Shown here: piece by piece, positions 31,548 through 36,884 of the stretch
Position numbering within the stretch: the first letter of the stretch is position 1
Layout: each line of letters begins with the position of its first letter
Origin: Clostridiales bacterium
GTDB taxonomy: Bacteria; Bacillota; Clostridia; Christensenellales; Borkfalkiaceae
Assembly (NCBI GenBank): GCA_003523255.1
Contig: DPGH01000006.1
Coordinates: 1,477 to 38,360, forward strand
Length of the DNA stretch: 36,884 bases
Reading direction: 5' to 3'
Position numbers and translations under genes: made by a program
The notes under the pieces: generated by a model
Told to the model about the DNA's origin: nothing
The model's input: the letters and a program-made list of their open reading frames with translations, nothing else
Databases searched by the model: none

Positions 31548-32822
31548 ATGGATAAAGTTTATACGGTGGCGATAATCGGGTGCGGTTCGCGCGGGTGTGC
31601 ATACGGTAACGAAATGTTTGCGCTAAAAGATAAATATAACATCGTTGCGGTTTGCGATATAGGTCAAAAGCACATTGACGTTGTTAAAAACGCGTGGGGA
31701 ATTTCTGACGAAAACGTTTATTTGGACGAAAAGACTTTTTTTGAGAAAAAACGCGCAGACGTGCTTGTGATTGCAACGCAGGACAGAGACCATGTGAGAA
31801 TGGGTGTTCGCGCGCTTGAACTCGGTTACGACATTTTAATGGAAAAACCGATTTCGCCGATTAAAGAAGAACTCGTTAAACTTCTCGAAGCGCATAAAAA
31901 GTACGGGGGAAAAATTCTCGTCTGCCACGTGCTTCGTTATGCACCGGCGTTTGTGAAAGTAAAAGAACTTTTGGATTCCGGCATTATAGGCAAACTTGTT
32001 CGTATTGAAAACATCGAGCAGGTTGAATACTGGCATCAGGCGCATAGTTTTGTTCGCGGCAACTGGCGTAACGATAGCGAAACTTCGCCTATGATAATGC
32101 AAAAATGTTGCCACGACCTTGATTTGATGGAATGGTACGTCGGTTCTCGTTGCGATACCGTTTATTCTGTGGGCGATATATCGTATTTCAAGCGTGAAAA
32201 TCAACCGAAAGACGCCGCCGATCGTTGTCAAGACTGTAAGTATAAAAATACTTGTCCTTACAGCGCGGAAAGGCTTTACGTAGAGCGGTGGAAAAAACTC
32301 GGTTGTCCCGAATACAACTGGCCGTTTAACGTGGTGTGTCTCGATAAGCCGAATACGGAACAACTTTTGCGTGCCGCATACGAAAACAGCGAATACGGCA
32401 GATGTGTTTTTGCGTGCGATAATAACGTTGTGGATAATCAATCTGTTGATATGGTTTTTGAAAACGGCGTAAAGGTGAGCCACGTTATGACCGCTTTTAC
32501 AGGGAAAATGGGGAGAAGAATAACTCTTCACGGTACGCTTGGCGAGATAGAACTTTTTGACGACTTAAATCAAGTTAACGTGTATAAATTCGGCGAGGAA
32601 CCCGTTTTTTATAAAATCAGCGACCTTTTGGCGGGAGACGACGAGTTCGGTCATGGCGGCGGAGATGGTAAACTTATAAAATCGCTTTATGAGGTTTTAG
32701 AAGGGAGAGAGCACGGCGGCGCGACTCTTGAAAGTTCGGTTGAAAGCCACCTTATGGCGCTTGCGGCGGAGGAAAGCCGCAAAACCGGTAAAATCGTTAA
32801 AGTACACGACGAAAATTATTAA
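31548..32822 (+). CDS. Gfo/Idh/MocA-family oxidoreductase
   Basis: The product is 424 residues. The Rossmann motif IIGCGSRGCAYG lies at 9-20. The EKPIS segment with the conserved lysine is at 99-103. A helix-rich C-terminal domain contains NIEQVEYWHQAHSFVRGNWR and CCHDLDLMEWYVG, with the active-site histidine in the latter. An insertion at about 222-245 carries a CxxC pair and a further Cys before PYSAERLY (a three- or four-cysteine, metal-binding-looking segment). Members of the family oxidise or reduce sugars, inositols and related substrates with NAD(P). The substrate is unknown. It has its own promoter and terminator. Confidence 0.9.
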   Translation: MDKVYTVAIIGCGSRGCAYGNEMFALKDKYNIVAVCDIGQKHIDVVKNAWGISDENVYLDEKTFFEKKRADVLVIATQDRDHVRMGVRALELGYDILMEKPISPIKEELVKLLEAHKKYGGKILVCHVLRYAPAFVKVKELLDSGIIGKLVRIENIEQVEYWHQAHSFVRGNWRNDSETSPMIMQKCCHDLDLMEWYVGSRCDTVYSVGDISYFKRENQPKDAADRCQDCKYKNTCPYSAERLYVERWKKLGCPEYNWPFNVVCLDKPNTEQLLRAAYENSEYGRCVFACDNNVVDNQSVDMVFENGVKVSHVMTAFTGKMGRRITLHGTLGEIELFDDLNQVNVYKFGEEPVFYKISDLLAGDDEFGHGGGDGKLIKSLYEVLEGREHGGATLESSVESHLMALAAEESRKTGKIVKVHDENY

Positions 32823-32867
32823 AAACAGAATAAACCATATATAGAATTAACATAATTTTTAACTTAA

Positions 32868-32898
32868 AACCGTGCGAGAAATTGCGCGGTTTTTTTTC
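32868..32898 (+). terminator. Intrinsic terminator after the Gfo/Idh/MocA gene
   Basis: The stem AACCGTGC (32868-32875) pairs with GCGCGGTT (32884-32891) with one G-T wobble and an eight-base loop, then T residues to 32898. Confidence 0.82.
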
Positions 32899-33091
32899 AT
32901 GCAAAACTTATTTTGCTTTTGAGCATATTTAAAAACGTTTATGCATAAACAAAATAAAGCGTGCATTGTTAAGTGTGGTATAAATGCACAAATCGCTAAT
33001 ATTTTTCAGTTATTTTTAATAAATTAATATAAAATGCAAAAAAATACTCCGCAAAAAAAGTGAAATATTATCAAAAAATTTATTTTTTTGC
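32899..33091. promoter_or_regulatory. AT-rich gap with phased ATGCA motifs and palindromes
   Basis: No gene is visible. The motif ATGCA or its complement occurs at 32899, 32941, 32962, 32984 and 33034, and again at 33126. The first four are about 42, 21 and 22 bases apart, close to whole turns of the helix. One copy lies within the perfect palindrome GTTTATGCATAAAC (32937-32950), and two form inverted arms GTGCATT/AATGCAC (32961-32967 and 32983-32989). The pattern could be a binding array upstream of the surface protein promoter. Base composition may account for some copies. Confidence 0.4.
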
Positions 33092-33120
33092 TTTACAAAG
33101 ACTTTATCGTATGATAATAT
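33092..33120 (+). promoter_or_regulatory. Promoter for the small peptide and the surface protein genes
   Basis: TTTACA (33092-33097) and TAATAT (33115-33120) are spaced by 17 bases. No better promoter lies nearer to the peptide gene, so the transcript would have a leader of about 190 bases. Confidence 0.6.
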
Positions 33121-33313
33121 ATATTATGCAAAGTGTACAGGTATAGTTATAAACGGCTTGCGGTATATATGCGAAACGCGCAATTCGGTATACATAATTT
33201 TCGGTGTTTCGACATTGTAACGAGTATGTTTTAACGATTACCGGTATTTTTGCTTAAAAATCAAAAACTCTCGCAGTGCAAAACTACGTGTGCGGAGAGT
33301 AAAGGAGTTTTTT
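33121..33313 (+). promoter_or_regulatory. Long 5' leader with a hairpin beside the ribosome binding site
   Basis: A stem-loop is formed by ACTCTCGCA (33267-33275) and TGCGGAGAGT (33291-33300) with one bulge, directly before AAAGGAG at 33301-33307. It could influence translation of the peptide gene or the stability of the message. No known riboswitch class was recognised in the leader. Confidence 0.45.
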
Positions 33314-33457
33314 ATGAAGAAAAACTATCTGCAACCTACTTTTGAGGCGGTTTTGTTCGACGCGCCGGAAAGCGACGTGTTAAAAACCTCCGACGCGCTC
33401 AGTTCTACCGAGCAATCCGTATCGATGTCGGATTTCGATTCCGGCTTGTTCAGTTAA
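33314..33457 (+). CDS. 47-residue peptide of the MKKxYxxPxxE...DVLxTS type
   Basis: The ORF is ATG 33314 to TAA 33457, with AAAGGAG seven bases upstream, a strong site. The peptide begins MKKNYLQPTFEAVLF, contains DVLKTSDALSS and ends DFDSGLFS; it has no cysteine and no hydrophobic signal core and is acidic after the N-terminus. It resembles a loosely defined group of short peptides in Firmicutes (and similar ones in Bacteroidetes) with a basic start, Y-x-x-P-x-x-E and a D-V-x-x-T-S segment. I know of no established function. It lies 10 bases before the surface protein gene on the same transcript. It may be a secreted peptide precursor, a leader controlling expression, or a partner of the large protein. 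Confidence 0.75.
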   Translation: MKKNYLQPTFEAVLFDAPESDVLKTSDALSSTEQSVSMSDFDSGLFS

Positions 33458-33467
33458 GGAGGGCAAA

Positions 33468-36400
33468 ATGAAAACGAATTTTAAAAGCAAAAAACTCGTT
33501 ATTTGCGTTCTTGCCGTTTTGTTTGCGCTTTCGCTTTCTGCGGCGTTTGCTGTTAGCGGCATAACGCGCGGCAAATCCGTTTCGGCTGAATCTGCCTATC
33601 TTTCGGCAAGTCCCGTTACCGGCGACGCTGTAGAATTGAGTTCGCTTAACGTAGATGGTGTTGAAAACGCTGATTTTAAAATGGCAAAAGGCGCCTCTAT
33701 GCGTATAAATTCCGCAACGCCCGGCATGCGTTTTACCGCTTATATGGGCGTTGCCGCGGCGAAGTTACAGGCAACCGAAAAGTATTCTTTAAACAATTAT
33801 AATTATTCATATTATATGGAGTTTAAAGTAACCAACCCCGATAGCGGCGTATCCGATACCAAATGGGTGCCTATGGAACTTGACACTAATAAATGGGACG
33901 CGGATAACGGCGGGCATCCGCTTACCGCTTCGCTTACTTTCGACAACCTTTCGGCTGAAAATTTTGAAAAAGCGATAGGTTTCGATATAGAGGGTAAAGC
34001 GATACTTTCGCTTAGCAAAACCGCTTCTGCAAGCGAGGATTATGAGGATACGATTTGGTTTTACGCTCAAGCAAACGACAACGTTCGTTCGATGGAAGCG
34101 GTGGTAAACGCCGCCATCGTACACGGTGAAGAAGCGGAATATCCCGAACTTAACAAAGCGGGTTTTGTAAAATCTCATGAGGAATTGACGACGGTTACTC
34201 CCGTAGAAATCGGTAGAGACGCTATAACTAGCGATAGAACGGGTGCCGCTCTTTCCGCAACCGCGCTTGCAAAATCGAATTACGCGGCTATAAACGGTGA
34301 GGGTGGTAGCGTTACTTTTGAAGGCGCTTCTTCTATAGAAAAGATATTTATCGGCGCAAAGAAAACTTCTCTTACCGCAAACGGTAACATTGTAACTCTT
34401 ACTAAAGAAGATTTGGCGGGTTACAATGCGGGCGACGAGGTTTACCTTTCTGTAAAAGATTTAAACGGTAAATTTTACAATGCTCCGCTTATCGTAACTA
34501 CTAAAATACTTAAAACGCAAAACGATTTAAATCTTTTCGACCTTGACAACAATAACGTAGACTTTGACGGGTTTTTTTACCTTGCAAACGATATAACTTG
34601 CGACTCGTCCTGGACGCCTAACAGTCAATCCCGCAGTAGCGGTAACGATGATGTTTTTTGCGGCGTTTTAGAGGGTAACGGCTATACGATAACTTACAAG
34701 GTAAGAAATTCCGGATTGTTCGGTAATTTAAAAAAGGCGACAATTAAAAACGTAAACCTTATTGTAAACGGTTTGACAGTTAAAAGCGATTTATCCGTTG
34801 CAACGGCTATCGCCGCGTATTTCGGGGCGGGTTCGCTTGTTGAAAACGTTCTCGTACGTTACGATTTAACCGAACCGGTTATGGTTAAATATTACGGCTG
34901 GGGTCAGTCTTCCGGTCTCGGTTTATTTGAGAATTGGGGTGCACATTCCGCAACGCTTAAAAACGTTGTGGTCGATATGTCCGGCGTAACGCTATCCGAA
35001 GAAAAAGCAACAAACGGTTCTGAAGAAATTACGGAGCCTTTTGCATACGGCTCTCTCGTATGCAGAACGGGTGCGACAGGTATGGGAGATTCCGCCGCTA
35101 ACGTAAACGGCGTATACGTGGTTTCTCCGTTTAAATATTTAAGTTATCAAATGAGTAACGACATGTCCGCTCTTTCGCAAGCGGTGTTTGCCTCTAACGA
35201 CGAGGCGGCATATAACGAATCTGCCGCCAGAACGAAAGTTTTGGCGCGTAACGCTTACCGCTTCGATACGTTAGAAGACTTAAAAGCTTTCCTTGCGGAA
35301 GAGGGTAACGCCGCGCATAAACAATTGCTTGCCCGGTTTACCGATTTAACTTTGGGAGTACCCGTTGCCGCCGGCGATAAGGCGAACTTTATTGCGGACA
35401 ATGCCGAAATAAAAGTAAACGGTGAAAGCGGTACGGAAATAAATTATAATTGCGGAACTCTTGCCGAACTCGACGTAAGTTTCTCCTTGCTCGGCGTTTC
35501 GTACGATGAAGTTTCGTTTGAAAAAGTTAGCGGGGCAGACCTTGTTAATCTCGAATCGCATGCGATTTTGCAGGCAGCCGGTACCGAAACGATAAAGGCA
35601 ACTGTAAACGTTGAGGGCACGCAGTTTTCGTTTAACGTAACGCTTACCGCAACAGCTGAAACGGTAAACGCCGTAGTAAAATATTCTACTATGGATAACA
35701 GTGCCGTTCTCCCCGAGTTTGACGGCGTTTCGATTGAAAAACTTACTTTGACCGACGGCACCGTAATATACGACGGAATGAACTATTATTCTGAATATAT
35801 TAAACAACACGGCTACGGGGCTTCTGCCGATAATACGCAAAGCAGCGATTACACTATTACTGTTTACGCTTATTTATCGAACGGCGCGATTAAACAAATA
35901 ACGCTTATCTCTTATACGAAAGTGTTTACAAAACTTTCCGACTTTGAGATTTTCACCACCGCTCAAAGTGAAGTGAATCAAAGGTACGGATATTACGTTC
36001 TTGCGAACGATATAATTTATAGTGAAGGCGATTATCTTGAGGCTTTCGGTACGAGCGCAAGCAGGAGTGCGTTTAACGGTTGTACTTCTACCTGGTTCAG
36101 GGGAGTATTTGACGGTGAAGGTCATCGTATTGAAATTGCTCTCGGCAGGCACGGTATATTCGGCAATACCAACGACGCGGCGATTAAAAACGTTTCGCTA
36201 ATAATTAAAGCGCTCAACGGTAACAGATTAGCGACAAATTCCGGATATGGTTCCGCAACCGTATTTGCGTTTAACATGAGCGCAACGAGTTTAACCGACG
36301 TATATGTAAAATACGATTGTGCTGAAACGGTTGACGTTTCTATGTTAAACTGGGGTGCCGGCAGCGGTCTTGGTCTTGGTAGAAAAGTCTATGGTAATAC

Positions 36401-36830
36401 GGCCATTAAAAACGTTGTAACTGATTTGTCTTCTCTTACAATAACCGGTTACGGTGAAAACGCTTGGAGCTTCGGTTTAATCTACAGTGTAACCGATAGT
36501 ACCGCGAACTGGGTTTTAAACAACGTATTCTTTGTTTCGCCCGTGGTAAAAGAACTCGGCAGTGATAGAGCGTATACGGGGCCTGCGACGTTAGGCGATC
36601 TTAATTCGGTATTATTCGCCGTGGAAGACGCGGGCGCGACACCTATTGCGTCTGTTGCCGACAGTAGTAAAGTAACGCACTTAGACGGTGCAAAGGATAG
36701 CGACGCGCACAGGTTCGATACGGCAGAAGGGTTAAAGGCTTACTTTGACGCTAATGCCGCCAAACTTGCCTTGTTTACCGCTTCTGTATGGGATACTTCG
36801 ACAGGACTTCCTTTACCGAAAAACGCGTAA
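33468..36830 (+). CDS. Large secreted protein with duplicated beta-helix (GLUG-like) modules
   Basis: The product is 1120 residues. A signal peptide (basic MKTNFKSKK, hydrophobic core about 10-30, likely cleavage near VSA-ES at 40/41) predicts secretion. Residues about 45-240 form a domain with SMRINSATPGMRFTAYM and SMEAVVNAAI. A module of about 300 residues follows (about 345-650) and is repeated at about 817-1115. Both have F/YYLANDI or YVLANDI, GVLEGNGYTI or GVFDGEGHRI, GLFG or GIFG, IKNVNLI or IKNVSLI, SGLGL, and a closing YRFDT-LEDLKAF or HRFDTAEGLKAY. These are GLUG-type repeats that fold as right-handed beta-helices. An immunoglobulin-like stretch (about 660-760) joins the modules. No LPXTG, dockerin or membrane anchor was seen at the C-terminus. 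Adhesion or carbohydrate binding is plausible but unproven. Confidence 0.85.
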   Translation: MKTNFKSKKLVICVLAVLFALSLSAAFAVSGITRGKSVSAESAYLSASPVTGDAVELSSLNVDGVENADFKMAKGASMRINSATPGMRFTAYMGVAAAKLQATEKYSLNNYNYSYYMEFKVTNPDSGVSDTKWVPMELDTNKWDADNGGHPLTASLTFDNLSAENFEKAIGFDIEGKAILSLSKTASASEDYEDTIWFYAQANDNVRSMEAVVNAAIVHGEEAEYPELNKAGFVKSHEELTTVTPVEIGRDAITSDRTGAALSATALAKSNYAAINGEGGSVTFEGASSIEKIFIGAKKTSLTANGNIVTLTKEDLAGYNAGDEVYLSVKDLNGKFYNAPLIVTTKILKTQNDLNLFDLDNNNVDFDGFFYLANDITCDSSWTPNSQSRSSGNDDVFCGVLEGNGYTITYKVRNSGLFGNLKKATIKNVNLIVNGLTVKSDLSVATAIAAYFGAGSLVENVLVRYDLTEPVMVKYYGWGQSSGLGLFENWGAHSATLKNVVVDMSGVTLSEEKATNGSEEITEPFAYGSLVCRTGATGMGDSAANVNGVYVVSPFKYLSYQMSNDMSALSQAVFASNDEAAYNESAARTKVLARNAYRFDTLEDLKAFLAEEGNAAHKQLLARFTDLTLGVPVAAGDKANFIADNAEIKVNGESGTEINYNCGTLAELDVSFSLLGVSYDEVSFEKVSGADLVNLESHAILQAAGTETIKATVNVEGTQFSFNVTLTATAETVNAVVKYSTMDNSAVLPEFDGVSIEKLTLTDGTVIYDGMNYYSEYIKQHGYGASADNTQSSDYTITVYAYLSNGAIKQITLISYTKVFTKLSDFEIFTTAQSEVNQRYGYYVLANDIIYSEGDYLEAFGTSASRSAFNGCTSTWFRGVFDGEGHRIEIALGRHGIFGNTNDAAIKNVSLIIKALNGNRLATNSGYGSATVFAFNMSATSLTDVYVKYDCAETVDVSMLNWGAGSGLGLGRKVYGNTAIKNVVTDLSSLTITGYGENAWSFGLIYSVTDSTANWVLNNVFFVSPVVKELGSDRAYTGPATLGDLNSVLFAVEDAGATPIASVADSSKVTHLDGAKDSDAHRFDTAEGLKAYFDANAAKLALFTASVWDTSTGLPLPKNA

Positions 36831-36847
36831 TATAATAACGCAAAACA

Positions 36848-36880
36848 AAAACGACCGCCGCGAATAACGGCGGTCGTTTT
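36848..36880 (+). terminator. Intrinsic terminator after the surface protein gene
   Basis: The arms AAAACGACCGCCG (36848-36860) and CGGCGGTCGTTTT (36868-36880) form a perfect 13-bp inverted repeat with a seven-base loop, closing with a T-run. Confidence 0.9.
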
Positions 36881-36884
36881 TAGT

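Noticed and set aside
1..36884. CRISPR array, tRNA, rRNA, insertion sequence or prophage
   Set aside because: No regularly spaced direct repeats, cloverleaf-like intergenic sequence, transposase or phage genes were found; the non-coding gaps are short and AT-rich.

Overview
The window reads as chromosome of a strictly anaerobic, low-to-medium GC Firmicute, most likely an uncultured or gut-type member of the Clostridia. This placement is inferred from gene content, and no rRNA or tRNA gene is present to confirm it. The supporting signs are [FeFe]-hydrogenases, an Hdr/Flx complex, Rex, the GGGtGRT protein, strong AGGAG-type ribosome binding sites, near-consensus promoters (mostly with 17-bp spacers), and a secreted surface protein with beta-helix-like repeats.

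Layout. 1-1629: the end of an Fe-S scaffold gene and its GGGtGRT partner, closed by a bidirectional terminator. 1665-5255 (minus): a lipoprotein with a transglutaminase-like domain, co-transcribed with an ABC ATPase and permease. 5326-16865 (plus): one long run of tightly packed genes, rex-fumC-hdrB-hdrC-hdrA-flxD-flxC-flxB-flxA-frdB-frdA, followed by a PQ-loop membrane protein and a [2Fe-2S] thioredoxin-like ferredoxin. 16852-22263 (plus): a PAS-type sensory [FeFe]-hydrogenase, a PP2C/SpoIIE phosphatase, a group-B-like [FeFe]-hydrogenase and a 3-hydroxyacyl-CoA dehydrogenase-like protein, ending in a strong terminator. 22276-24972: an EamA transporter divergent from a LysR regulator, then an XRE regulator with a membrane domain. 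25095-27650: a GT8 glycosyltransferase fused to a PlsC acyltransferase, plus a CrtO-like membrane protein. 27654-31246: a YhaO/SbcD nuclease, a YhaN/SbcC ATPase and a small HNH protein. 31259-32898: a Rex-like palindrome on a consensus promoter, a 32-codon ORF and a Gfo/Idh/MocA oxidoreductase. 32899-36880: an AT-rich regulatory region, a 47-residue peptide gene and a 1120-residue secreted protein.

How the genes fit together. The centre of the window is a redox module. Fumarase makes fumarate. FrdAB is a fumarate-reductase-like pair without a membrane anchor. It directly follows a complete NADH-oxidising, flavin-bifurcating HdrABC-FlxABCD set. The inference is a soluble route in which NADH drives fumarate reduction, possibly coupled to ferredoxin reduction, under the NADH/NAD+ sensor Rex encoded first in the operon. 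The next operon adds H2 production and H2 sensing, which would dispose of reduced ferredoxin. A nearly ideal Rex-type palindrome lies about 26 kb downstream of rex, on the promoter in front of a tiny ORF. No CRISPR array, insertion sequence, prophage, tRNA or rRNA was seen.
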